Shown here piece after piece: positions 9,930 through 18,600 of a stretch of DNA of 37,357 bases. A program made the position numbers and the translations under genes. Origin of the DNA: a virus. Every line of letters starts with the position of its first letter. Positions within the stretch are counted from its first letter, which is position 1. Location of the stretch: positions 1 to 37,357 of IMG/VR virus record IMGVR_UViG_3300013286_000027. One strand, 5' to 3'. The notes under the pieces are model-generated. The model was not told the DNA's origin. It saw only the letters and a list, made by a program, of their open reading frames with translations, and ran no database searches.

Positions 9930-10371
9930 TTTTAAAAATATCTAATAACACTTCTAATTTGGCCTTAACGACTTTATTGTTAAGGCTATTTTTTACGCCT
10001 TGATGAAGTGGTTTTGGCCAGCAATCATAATTGCACCAAGCATATCCATTATGTTCAGAATTTAATATAGGAATAAATTCTTTTTCAACAATCAGCACGT
10101 ATGTGTTATATTGAAAATTATTATCATTAGAAGTAAACAATTCTAGTGGAATAATTTTTTTTATTTTAGGTTTAAAACCTATTTCTTCTTGAATTTCTCT
10201 ATGTAAAGAATCTACAACTGTGGTATCAGATGGTTCTTTTTTGCCACCCACTAGTCCCCATGTACCTAAAGTTTTTTCATGGGTGCGCATTAGCAATAAA
10301 AATCGTTGAGTATCTTCAGCTAAGAATAATCCGCCACTACATATAATTTGATTTAAAGTACTAACCGCCAT
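9922..10371 (-). CDS. Nudix hydrolase
   Basis: The product is 149 residues from the ATG at 10371; a TTG 6 nt upstream (10377) is a possible alternative start. The core is a Nudix box: GGKKEP (42-47) then REIQEEIGF (58-66), with the metal-binding REx2EE residues intact. The spacing between the Gly and the REx2EE part is one residue longer than the textbook box, and the acidic residue in that stretch is Asp rather than Glu. Nudix enzymes hydrolyse nucleoside diphosphate-X compounds; the substrate (oxidised dNTP, capped RNA, ADP-ribose or other) cannot be read from sequence. It overlaps the end of the gp15 gene by 19 nt, so it is co-transcribed with neck genes and probably expressed late. The C-terminal coding part contains the opposing operon's terminator. 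Confidence 0.85.
   Translation of the reverse strand: MAVSTLNQIICSGGLFLAEDTQRFLLLMRTHEKTLGTWGLVGGKKEPSDTTVVDSLHREIQEEIGFKPKIKKIIPLELFTSNDNNFQYNTYVLIVEKEFIPILNSEHNGYAWCNYDCWPKPLHQGVKNSLNNKVVKAKLEVLLDIFKTN
9962..9994 (+). terminator. Rho-independent terminator of the tail-fibre operon
   Basis: A perfect 8-bp stem GCCTTAAC / GTTAAGGC (9962-9969 with 9979-9986) and a 9-nt loop are followed by TATTTTTT. The U-tract is on the + strand side, so it stops rightward transcription from the fibre operon. It lies inside the 3' part of the convergent Nudix gene. Confidence 0.75.
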
Positions 10372-11738
10372 GACCAATTATTATATAATCCCTCAAAACT
10401 CTTGCTCCAATGCCCATCGTCCCACTTGTATTGTATACCCGTATATGAATTAGTTATATAGGTAGTGTCAGTAACCGTTGCAGAATTGAATATAATTGAC
10501 CATTGTTCGCCATCCCATTCAATTATATCGTTAGCATATGCCACAAAATCAGTTCCAGTACTATTCTTCCAAGCAGCGGGGCCGCTATAATTTGGTAGTG
10601 CATGATCAGGATTTATATCTTCTAATATTAAATATCGCGTATTGGCAACTTTACTACTAGGATTAAAAGTATCAGGATTAATAATTGCATCTACAGATCC
10701 CCTGCCATTGATTAAGGTATTACCAGGAATAGTATCTACATCAAAATTTAACAACATTTTTGTTTCATCATTAGCATCAAGTGTTATAAACGCTACTATT
10801 TCACTACCACTGGGCGTAGTTAACCGTATTTGACTTAATCTTGCTGTAAATTTTCCTGGATATTTGTCTAAAATAGACAGCCAAGAGACTGGTGGTTGAT
10901 TAACGTCATCACCTTGAGATGAATAAGATACAGATTCTAATGTTGCAACACCGTTTAATACCAAAAGGTTAAAATTATTAGGAGTAATTATAACATTAGT
11001 TGTAGGTTCTGTAAATATCTGTGCAGCATATCCAGATCGTAAATCATCAAGTGCCGTATCACTGTTTATAGGTAAAAATACATTACTAATAATTTTAGTA
11101 ATTACATTCATTTGTTTAACTTTAGCTGGAGGAGTAATCCAAACTGGGGCCTCAAATACTAAACTAGATATTTCTAAATTTTCATCTAGACCTTGCGGGA
11201 CTGTCCTAGTACTCCACTGACCTTGATCAGTAAGAGTTAACATACTTAGACTAGTCCAATCAATATAGTTGTCTGTAGTTTGTAAATCCAAAGCAGGATT
11301 AAAAATGTAAGCAATTTGTTCTACAATTTGAAATTTTTGATCGCTATTTGTAGTCCATATATCTGCAGAAAAATTTATTTTATATGGACTAGGCATTATA
11401 CGTTCTACAGTATAATTGGCACCTTGAGTATTAAGTAAATTTCCGTTAGCGTCAACATCACGTTCTCTAATATTAACTTTACTGACAAATGTGGGATCTT
11501 GTAATCTGCTACGATCGTATTTAAAATCTTTTATATAACAAGCAATAAACGGTGCAGATGATAGTACATTTTCACTACCTTTCTTTAATACTTGGGCTGT
11601 TTGCCTAGTTAAGTCGCCATATCTGACTGGGATTTGAATTAGGTTACCCTTGCCATCTTTATAGCTAAAGTTGCTCATGACTCTTATAAATTGAGTCACG
11701 TATCTTCGTATTTGTCCGTCATAAAAATAATCTGACAT
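10353..11738 (-). CDS. gp15: Tail sheath stabiliser / tail completion protein, gp15-like
   Basis: The product is 461 residues; T4 gp15 is 272. The N-terminal half matches the gp15 pattern: YFYDGQIRRYVTQ (4-16; T4 has YFYNSSFRRYATL), MPSPYKINF (115-123), FQIVEQIAYIFNP (136-148) and FEAPVWITPP (195-204). In T4, gp15 forms a hexamer at the top of the finished tail, holds the last sheath ring, and joins tail to neck. Residues about 220-461 are an extension absent from T4 and present in long aquatic-phage versions. It ends with two aromatic motifs (IIEWDGEQW, YKWDDGHW). The ATG follows the gp14 stop by 1 nt, so the two are translationally coupled. Confidence 0.85.
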   Translation of the reverse strand: MSDYFYDGQIRRYVTQFIRVMSNFSYKDGKGNLIQIPVRYGDLTRQTAQVLKKGSENVLSSAPFIACYIKDFKYDRSRLQDPTFVSKVNIRERDVDANGNLLNTQGANYTVERIMPSPYKINFSADIWTTNSDQKFQIVEQIAYIFNPALDLQTTDNYIDWTSLSMLTLTDQGQWSTRTVPQGLDENLEISSLVFEAPVWITPPAKVKQMNVITKIISNVFLPINSDTALDDLRSGYAAQIFTEPTTNVIITPNNFNLLVLNGVATLESVSYSSQGDDVNQPPVSWLSILDKYPGKFTARLSQIRLTTPSGSEIVAFITLDANDETKMLLNFDVDTIPGNTLINGRGSVDAIINPDTFNPSSKVANTRYLILEDINPDHALPNYSGPAAWKNSTGTDFVAYANDIIEWDGEQWSIIFNSATVTDTTYITNSYTGIQYKWDDGHWSKSFEGLYNNWSWRLVL

Positions 11739-11739
11739 A

Positions 11740-12954
11740 TTAATTATCTGCTTTAGGTTTTAGTGCTTTACTTAATGCTTGTTTTTGATTTACAATTTTA
11801 CCAGCAATAGTTGAAGTTGAATTGTTGTTAATAAATCCAGTTTTTTGAGTTTTCCTAACTTGTGCGCCCATCGTTATGGCTGCATAATCATTAGCACCAG
11901 TATTATCCATGGTCATCCTAACTTTTTCCTCAAACATTTTCCAATGTTGTCCATTGTATCTAAACAATCTATTAGGCAAATAGTCAGTTCTTAAATAAAA
12001 TTGACCATTAACTGCGGATCTAGGAAATTCAATACCTTGTCCAAAAGGAATGCCATTTGGCGGAACTCCGTCACCAGTCAAATATCCTACATACATATCT
12101 CTAGATGGACTTTGTAATACTATGCTGGCATCATAATTTGAATTTTCAATGCTAACATCAATATTATTATTAGATACATCGGCAATATCTATTAATGCAT
12201 CATCCTTCAATGGCAGCACATATAACGCTTTGGTGTCATACCCACTTTGTGGAGCATCAAGTTCGGCTTGTGCAATAATTTGATTATTAATTTCAATGCT
12301 TTTAGAATATGTGCTAAGTAAATCTCTGAGTGTACTGCCGTTGCCGTTACCGCTGTCAACATCTAAAATTTCTTTAAATTCTTGACTATCAACTAATGGC
12401 GAACATTTGGCTTTTAATAAATGTGGATACCATGTAGGACTAAATCCTGCTGCTGGCCTAGTTACTTCTTGCACTACGTAAAATCTTTTTAATGCTCGAA
12501 TATTATCTTGATCTAACCCGTATTCGTCTTGTAAATGCGGCAATTCTAAAACATCCCCTGCCATAAGTTTTCGACTTAATGCATCAACACTGCTTTTAAT
12601 GTGAAAATGTATCATAATATTGTCAGTGTTCAACATAATACCAAATTGTGTAAGATTAAAATCTAAATCTTGCATGGTATAAATTCCACGAATTACATAA
12701 ACATCTGGATCATATTTTCTATCCCTATTTTCCATCAATAAAACATCTTGAATTCCTAACTCAGGAATAAGATTTCCACTAGTGTTAGGCTGTGAAGGTG
12801 AGGATTCGCCCCCGACTTCATCGGGACTAAGGGGGCCTAAATATTTGTGAATATAGATATCAGTCCCGCCCACTTGGAATTGCTCGTTAATTACACGATC
12901 TATAAATTTAAAATCATTGCCCTTTTCAGGACGGTACATTGAGAGTCTAGGCAT
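11740..12954 (-). CDS. gp14: Neck protein gp14-like
   Basis: The product is 404 residues; T4 gp14 is 256. The N-terminal half fits the gp14 family: TDIYIHKYLGP (31-41), QDVLLMENRDRKYDPDVYVI (69-88), FGIMLNTDNIMIHFH (104-118) and AGDVLELP (132-139). In T4, gp14 sits with gp13 between the portal and the tail and is needed for head-tail joining. Residues about 200-404 are an extension; residues 317-338 hold the word FYLRTDYLPNRLFRYNGQHW, found in long aquatic-phage gp14 proteins. The gene is the first of a leftward operon (gp14-gp15-Nudix). Its ATG is 7 nt from a late-like TTAAATA box and has no Shine-Dalgarno. Confidence 0.82.
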   Translation of the reverse strand: MPRLSMYRPEKGNDFKFIDRVINEQFQVGGTDIYIHKYLGPLSPDEVGGESSPSQPNTSGNLIPELGIQDVLLMENRDRKYDPDVYVIRGIYTMQDLDFNLTQFGIMLNTDNIMIHFHIKSSVDALSRKLMAGDVLELPHLQDEYGLDQDNIRALKRFYVVQEVTRPAAGFSPTWYPHLLKAKCSPLVDSQEFKEILDVDSGNGNGSTLRDLLSTYSKSIEINNQIIAQAELDAPQSGYDTKALYVLPLKDDALIDIADVSNNNIDVSIENSNYDASIVLQSPSRDMYVGYLTGDGVPPNGIPFGQGIEFPRSAVNGQFYLRTDYLPNRLFRYNGQHWKMFEEKVRMTMDNTGANDYAAITMGAQVRKTQKTGFINNNSTSTIAGKIVNQKQALSKALKPKADN

Positions 12955-12961
12955 AGTACTG

Positions 12962-12968
12962 TATTTAA
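12962..12968 (-). promoter_or_regulatory. Late-type promoter box for gp14 (TTAAATA on minus strand)
   Basis: TTAAATA, read on the minus strand, resembles the T4 late promoter TATAAATA. It ends 7 nt before the gp14 ATG, and the text following it (cagtact) contains no Shine-Dalgarno. It abuts the oppositely oriented box for gp13. Confidence 0.5.
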
Positions 12969-12975
12969 CTAAATA
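12969..12975 (+). promoter_or_regulatory. Late-type promoter box for gp13 (CTAAATA)
   Basis: CTAAATA ends 5 nt before the gp13 ATG with no Shine-Dalgarno between. With T4 spacing (box centred near -10) transcription would begin at or next to the start codon. With the adjacent minus-strand box it forms a near-palindrome TATTTAACTAAATA. Confidence 0.5.
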
Positions 12976-12980
12976 ATCAT

Positions 12981-13739
12981 ATGACTGATACCGAAAACGC
13001 CCGACACATAATTATAGAATACGTTAAAACCTTCCTAGGTAGTGGTATGATTGACGTGGAATTAGACCCCGTTCATTATAATGTTGCAATTGACAAATCA
13101 TTAGCAAAATATCGTCAACGCAGTAGTAATGCTGTAGAAGAAAGTTTTGGATTTTTAACCTTAAACACAGACACTAACGATTATGTAATGCCCAAAGAAG
13201 TTGTGGAAGTTAGACAATTATTTCGTAGAAGTATTGGCAGCAGAACTGGAGGTGGAGATGGAGGCAGCTTATTTGAGCCATTTAATTTAGCCTACAGTAA
13301 TACATATCTTTTAGCCTCTACTAATATGGGCGGACTAGCAACTTATTACGCATTTGCCAGCTATCAAAAACAAGTTGGAAAAATGTTTGGAGGTGAGATC
13401 AATTTTACCTACAATAAAACTAGTAAAGTTTTGAATATAATGCAACGTCCCAGATCAGGCGAAGAAGTTTTAGTTTGGATGTATAATTATCGTCCAGATT
13501 TTAATCTACTAGATGATGTCTATGCAGGGCAATGGATTAAAGACTACGCACTGGCCAATGCTAAGGTAATTTTAGGCGAAGCTAGAGAAAAATTTGGAAC
13601 CATTGCTAGTCCTCAGGGAGGAACACAGTTAAACGGCACCACCTTGAAAACTGAAGGCAAAGCTGAAATGGAAATTTTAGAGCAAGATTTAATTAATTAC
13701 AAAGAGGGCGGCACCCCGCTAACTTGGGTAACTGGATAA
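12981..13739 (+). CDS. gp13: Neck protein gp13-like
   Basis: The product is 252 residues; T4 gp13 is about 309. Family signs are the N-terminal helix (ARHIIIEYVKTFLG), DVELDPVHYNVAIDKSLAKY, NDYVMPKEVVEVRQLFRR and the C-terminal block WMYNYRPDFNLLDDVYAGQW then DYALANAKVILGEAREKF. T4 gp13 binds the portal vertex and, with gp14, closes the filled head and accepts the tail. Here it points away from gp14/gp15, which it precedes on one strand in T4. The ATG is 5 nt from a CTAAATA box and lacks a Shine-Dalgarno. Residues 93-100 contain a Gly-rich loop (GGGDGGS). Confidence 0.82.
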   Translation: MTDTENARHIIIEYVKTFLGSGMIDVELDPVHYNVAIDKSLAKYRQRSSNAVEESFGFLTLNTDTNDYVMPKEVVEVRQLFRRSIGSRTGGGDGGSLFEPFNLAYSNTYLLASTNMGGLATYYAFASYQKQVGKMFGGEINFTYNKTSKVLNIMQRPRSGEEVLVWMYNYRPDFNLLDDVYAGQWIKDYALANAKVILGEAREKFGTIASPQGGTQLNGTTLKTEGKAEMEILEQDLINYKEGGTPLTWVTG

Positions 13740-13742
13740 AGG

Positions 13743-13771
13743 TTGACTTGCAGGAACTTTTACTGTAAACT
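13743..13771 (+). promoter_or_regulatory. Sigma70-type promoter for the glycosyltransferase-like gene
   Basis: TTGACT at 13743-13748, a 17-nt spacer, then TAAACT at 13766-13771. The architecture and -10 hexamer are identical to those at 14548-14576. The -10 ends only 6 nt before the ATG at 13778, so the transcript would be nearly leaderless. Confidence 0.6.
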
Positions 13772-13777
13772 TCATTT

Positions 13778-14551
13778 ATGCGTCAAATTGAAGTTTTTTA
13801 TCACGTATTAATACCATCAGATATTAGGGCGTGTCATTGGCCTTGGTTAATAGATTTACAATTATCTTTAATTAGAGATAGTCAACTTTCATCTATTGCC
13901 AAAATCAATATGGCTATTACTATGCCAAAATACTGGGCATTCATACATTCGCCTACTATATCGTTTACAAAAAATAAAGAAAAACATATTGGAATTAGTT
14001 TTGAAGATAAAGTTAGGGAATATATCAATTTAAGATATCCCTTTGTCAACATATTAGAAATTAGAGATAGCGGCGATGTTAATTTATGTGAAGGGCAGAC
14101 ATTAAAATTGCTTTGGGACAGGTGTAATCAAGTTGATATTGATGTTCTTTATATCCATGGTAAAGGTGTAATAAGTTCATCAGCGCCCGTTGCAAACTGG
14201 CGAGATATATTAAACTATTATTGCATTACAAAATGGGTAAATGCTGTTGCACATTTACAGGGCGCAGATGTAATAGGGATTAAAGACGGCACACCAGAAA
14301 CCGAAACACTTATGACCAGTGGTAACTTTTGGTGGTCTAAATCAAGTCATGTACGCAATTTGCCTAATCCCCTACTTTCACAGCATTATATGGAAAATCC
14401 TGTATTTCATCCAGACGGTCCAAGCTATAGATGGGCAATGGAATATTGGATTAGATTAAATGATCCATCCTTTTATTGTTTAGTAGATACTAAAACGTGT
14501 CATTTTGACGACTATTGTTTCTTGGAAGATTTGTTAAAAACAAATCCTTGA
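13778..14551 (+). CDS. Glycosyltransferase-like protein (putative)
   Basis: The product is 257 residues. It resembles a group of phage and bacterial proteins with a glycosyltransferase-like layout: VLYIHGKGV (123-131), a Trp-Arg-Asp segment (141-143), ADVIGIKDG (163-171) and SGNFWWSKSSHV (181-191), with an acidic/His C-terminus (CHFDDYCF). The middle words match the pattern 'tyr-x-his-x-lys-gly ... ser-gly-asn-phe-trp-trp' that I associate with sugar transferases acting on surface polysaccharides, but no DXD motif is certain. It could modify phage DNA, virion proteins or host surface glycans. It has its own sigma70-type promoter, unlike the late genes around it, so it may be expressed early. 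No Shine-Dalgarno is seen before its ATG. Confidence 0.5.
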   Translation: MRQIEVFYHVLIPSDIRACHWPWLIDLQLSLIRDSQLSSIAKINMAITMPKYWAFIHSPTISFTKNKEKHIGISFEDKVREYINLRYPFVNILEIRDSGDVNLCEGQTLKLLWDRCNQVDIDVLYIHGKGVISSSAPVANWRDILNYYCITKWVNAVAHLQGADVIGIKDGTPETETLMTSGNFWWSKSSHVRNLPNPLLSQHYMENPVFHPDGPSYRWAMEYWIRLNDPSFYCLVDTKTCHFDDYCFLEDLLKTNP

Positions 14552-14576
14552 CATTGTAATACTATTGCAATAAACT
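14548..14576 (+). promoter_or_regulatory. Sigma70-type promoter for the dNMP kinase gene
   Basis: A perfect -35 TTGACA (14548-14553), a 17-nt spacer and TAAACT (14571-14576). The -35 overlaps the stop codon of the preceding gene. About 20 nt of leader with the Shine-Dalgarno CAGGAG then precede the ATG at 14597. This is probably an early-type promoter read by unmodified host polymerase. Confidence 0.7.
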
Positions 14577-14596
14577 ATTATTACTCAGGAGATGTT

Positions 14597-15244
14597 ATGA
14601 TTATAGGAGTTTGCGGGTTTATTGGCTCAGGTAAAGATACCATTGCTGATTATCTAACCAACTATCACGGATTTCGTAGGGAAAGTTTTGCAAATAGTCT
14701 TAAAGATTGCGTAGCTCAAGTATTTGGGTGGGATCGAACTATGCTTGAAGGCCGTACAACCCAAGCACGTGAATGGCGCGAAAAAGTAGACACCTGGTGG
14801 GCAGAGCGATTAGGTATACCTAATCTTACCCCGCGTTGGGTATTACAATATTGGGGTACAGAAGTTTGCCGCAAAGGTTTTCATGATGATATCTGGATTG
14901 CTAGTTTAGAACATAAGCTCTTATACAGCAGTGATAATATTGTAATTAGTGATTGTAGATTTCCCAACGAAATTAAAAGCATTCGTAATGCTGGTGGCAT
15001 GGTAATAAGAGTTAGACGGGGAGACGAACCCACTTGGTATCAAGATGCAGCAGATATGAATGCAGGCGACCGATGCTCTAACTATATGATTGCAAAAACA
15101 CGGATTCAAAAATTAGGAATTCATGCCAGTGAAACTGCTTGGGTTGGCACTAAATTTGATCATGTGCTAGACAATAACAGCAGTATAGATGATTTATTTC
15201 TGCAGATTAAAGGTCTGGTACCAAATCTCCCTGACGCCATTTAA
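14597..15244 (+). CDS. gp1: Deoxynucleoside monophosphate kinase, T4 gp1-like
   Basis: The product is 215 residues. It has a P-loop GFIGSGKDT (7-15) right after the first strand, then FANSLKDCVAQVFGWDR, a Trp-rich segment, LQYWGTEVCRKGFHDDIW and ISDCRFPNEI (115-124). This is the layout of phage dNMP kinases such as T4 gp1 (241 residues), which phosphorylate dNMPs to dNDPs in the cytoplasm to feed phage DNA synthesis and can take modified bases. The start is set by CAGGAG 7 nt upstream. The 3' end overlaps the convergent zinc-protein gene by 38 nt. Confidence 0.82.
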   Translation: MIIGVCGFIGSGKDTIADYLTNYHGFRRESFANSLKDCVAQVFGWDRTMLEGRTTQAREWREKVDTWWAERLGIPNLTPRWVLQYWGTEVCRKGFHDDIWIASLEHKLLYSSDNIVISDCRFPNEIKSIRNAGGMVIRVRRGDEPTWYQDAADMNAGDRCSNYMIAKTRIQKLGIHASETAWVGTKFDHVLDNNSSIDDLFLQIKGLVPNLPDAI

Positions 15245-15542
15245 CACCTTCCTTGTGCAGTATGCGTTGACAGTTAGCGCATACAGTCTTTAAATTTATA
15301 TGTCGATGATTTTTTAAATTTCCGTCAACATAGAATACGTTAAACTGTTCAGAAAACTTTGATGTGAAATTACATTTTTCACAAATTAATTTTTTCTTAT
15401 AACCTGCCTGCTCCCATAGTGGTTTTTCTTGTATCCTTCCTCGGCTACAATGGTCGCACTTGGACCTATAAAACGCCATGCCTTCCTTGTAGTAGTTAAT
15501 TGCTACTGGTCGTTGGCCACATTCTTTACATAAATTTCTCAT
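15207..15542 (-). CDS. HNH-like zinc protein, probably without nuclease activity
   Basis: The product is 111 residues with four CxxC pairs: C5/C8, C29/C32, C54/C57 and C88/C91. The second half follows an HNH-nuclease scaffold (CEKC ... VDGNLKN ... NLKTVCANC), but the residues normally forming the catalytic Asp-His before 'DGN' are Phe70-Tyr71, and the His after the last CxxC is Gln92. It is therefore more likely a DNA- or RNA-binding or regulatory zinc protein than a working endonuclease. It is transcribed leftward. A TTAAATACTATT sequence lying 30 nt upstream is very close to the T4 late consensus. It shares a 99-nt divergent region with the sheath gene. Confidence 0.65.
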   Translation of the reverse strand: MRNLCKECGQRPVAINYYKEGMAFYRSKCDHCSRGRIQEKPLWEQAGYKKKLICEKCNFTSKFSEQFNVFYVDGNLKNHRHINLKTVCANCQRILHKEGVKWRQGDLVPDL

Positions 15543-15572
15543 ATCCGCCCTTTTAGTGCCCTTTTGTAATAG

Positions 15573-15579
15573 TATTTAA
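15573..15579 (-). promoter_or_regulatory. Late-type promoter box for the zinc protein (TTAAATA)
   Basis: On the minus strand the sequence reads TTAAATACTATT, close to the extended T4 late consensus TATAAATACTATT. It lies 30 nt before the ATG at 15542, leaving room for a normal leader. Confidence 0.55.
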
Positions 15580-15602
15580 CCGCTAATTTTTTGGTTTTAC
15601 TG

Positions 15603-15609
15603 CTAAATA
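15603..15609 (+). promoter_or_regulatory. Late-type promoter box for the tail sheath (CTAAATA)
   Basis: CTAAATA is followed by 32 nt that include the strong Shine-Dalgarno AAGGAG before the sheath ATG at 15642. Predicted initiation is near 15615. This is the conventional leader-plus-Shine-Dalgarno version of the box seen elsewhere in the window. Confidence 0.6.
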
Positions 15610-15641
15610 AAACAAAGTAATCCACTAAGGAGATTTTACTC

Positions 15642-18600
15642 ATGGCCAATCTAAGTTCACCAGGAATCCAAGTTAAAATTATCGATGAGAGTTTTTATAC
15701 TCCCGCTGCGCCTGGAAGCACACCTCTTATTTTTGTTGCATCGGCTGAAAATAAATCCAATGTTTCTGCAACTGGAACTGCTCAAGGCACATTAAAACAA
15801 AATGCAGGAGCAGTATATGTTATCACAAGTCAACGTGATTTAACAAATACTTTTGGTACGCCAACATTCCAATCAGACACTTCTGGAAATCCAATTCATG
15901 GAGATGAAAGAAATGAATATGGACTGCAAGCAGCCTACAGTTTATTAGGTATCAGTTCTAGAGCATATGTTGTACGTGCTGATTTGGATTTAAATCAACT
16001 AAAACCCACATCTACGGTGCCTACTGGTGTTCCAGAAGCAGGGTCATATTGGATCAATCCTGCACAAAGTAAATTTGGTATTAATGTTTGGTCAACTGTA
16101 ACTAATCAATTTACGCTGGTAACTCCGTTAATTATTAATGATGAAAATCAAGATACTGCAATGAATACTCTTGGTACTGCTCCTGCTGATTCTTTTGGGC
16201 AACAAGGCAATTTTGCAATGCGTGCCACAATGAATAACGGATGGGAAGGCATATCAAATGCAGTTTGGTATAAAACAATTGCTGCAACAAATGCATGGGT
16301 TCCTGTAGCCGGCGGATTTGATGGCGGTAAAAAAGTAAAAATGTCTCCGCATACTGATTATCCAGACTTTACCAGGGGCGGCGCAACACCTGCAATAACA
16401 GGCAGTGTTTGGATTAAAACAACAACTCCTGGTAATGGTTCTAACTGGAATGTAAAATATTACAACGGCTCTACCAATCAGTGGACTACTAAACTTGCAC
16501 CAGTGTATACTAGTTCTAAAGATGCTCTTTATGCTTACGATTCTGCTGGAGGTGGTAAGAACATTGCAACAGGTACATTATTTGTAGAAGCAGATCCTAA
16601 TCATTATGGACTTACGACCGCTACTAATGCTACGGCCCAGTTCTGTGTTTGGAGATATAATGGATCTGGAACAACTAGCATCACTAGTGACGCATCAACT
16701 TTCAGTACTTCAACTCAGTCAACATTTTATATTAGACAAACTACAGCGGGTAGTAATATATGGGGATCAACCATAGCAATTGCTGTGTCAGGTGATCCAA
16801 TTAATCCTGTAGCAGCAAACGTTCCAGCAGCAATCAGTGCCGCTGGATTGACTAATATAGTTTCTACATTTGATGCAACTACCAATAAGCTAACAATTAC
16901 ACATACAACTGGTGGAAATTTTGAATTAGCAAATGGTACTACAAATATTTTAACATCATTAGGATTTAATCCCTACATTTATACCCCGTCAACTATGATG
17001 GCTCAGGGCACTACAAATTTATATAGAGCCCCACTTGCTGATTTTGATGGTCGTTACTTTAACTTTATTGCAACCAGTTGGATGCCATTGATGTATGATG
17101 CAACTACTGCAACTCCATCGACTGCTCCTAAAGACGGTACACTATGGTTTGACAGTGATATTAAATCAGTAGATATTATGTATCACAATGGTACTAATTG
17201 GATTGGTTATAAAACAGCGTTCCCATCAACTGACCCAAACGGTCCTATTATTTCCGCAACTGAGCCTACTAAAATTGGTGGACACAGCGATGGTGGAAAT
17301 TTAGCAACTGGTGATATCTGGATCAGTACTGCTAATCCAGATCATTATGGTCAAGACATTTATGTCTGGGATAATGTTGCAACTGAATGGGTTAAACAAG
17401 ATCCTACTGATCAACATAGTCCAAATGGTTGGGTTTTTGCTGATGCACGCTGGAGTGGAGCGGGCGACGATGTAGTTCCTGATTCTACACAAAAATTATT
17501 AACATATGATTATGTAGATCCAGATGCTCCAGATCCTGCACTGTATCCTCGTGGCACACGTTTATGGAATACACGTAGAAGTGGCAATAATGTTAAACAA
17601 TATCACTCAGCATATATTGACAAAATGGGAACAAACCCAAGGATGTCTAACGTAAGCATGAGCGGATACTTTGCCGATCGTTGGGTTTCTGTACATAACG
17701 TTAATGAAGATGGTTCAGGAATTTTTGGCCGTTATTCTCAACGTGCTCAAGTTGTTCAAGCATTTAAGGCATTGATTAATACTAATAATGCAATACGCGA
17801 CACTGAAACATTAAGATTTAATTTAATTGCTTGCCCTGGCTATGCAGAAACAATTGCTAATTTGGTTAATTTTAATACAGATATTGGTCAAACAGCATTT
17901 GTATTAGGTGACACACCATTCCGTTTAGAACCAACTGGCACAGCATTGACTGCTTGGGCCAATAACTCACACAATGCTTTGGATAATGGCGAAGTTGGAG
18001 CAGTTACTAGTGACAGTTATCTAGCATTGTTCTATCCAAGTGGTTATACAACTGATAATGTAGGAAAAAGTATTGTGGTCCCTCCAAGTCACATGATGTT
18101 GAATACTATCGTTAACAGTGACAGTTTAAGTTATGAGTGGTTTGCCCCTGCAGGATTACGTAGAGGTGGCATTATTAATGCTACTTCTGTAGGTTACATT
18201 AATGACATGGGTGAATTCCAAAAAGTAAGTCTATATCAAGGATTGCGTGATGTTTGCTCACAGATTAAACTTAATCCATTGGCTACTATGACAGGGGTTG
18301 GTACAATCAACATGGGACAATACACAAGGGCAGCGGCAGCAAGTTCTTTAGATAGAATTAACGTTGCTAGACTAGTAGCTTACTTACGTAGACAACTAAG
18401 TGTATTATCAAAGCCTTATTTGTTTGAACCTAATGATACACAAACACGTAATGAGATTCGAGGAGCTGTAGAAAGTCTACTACTGGAACTAGTTGGTCAA
18501 CGAGCATTGAACGACTTTGTGGTAGTATGCGACACTTCAAATAACACTCCGGCAAGAATTGATCGAAGCGAATTATATGTAGATATTGCGATTGAGCCAG

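Noticed and set aside
15260-15284. 7-bp perfect hairpin (GTATGCG/CGCATAC)
   Set aside because: Long 11-nt loop and no T-run; it lies in the coding part of the zinc-protein gene, so it is weak as a terminator.
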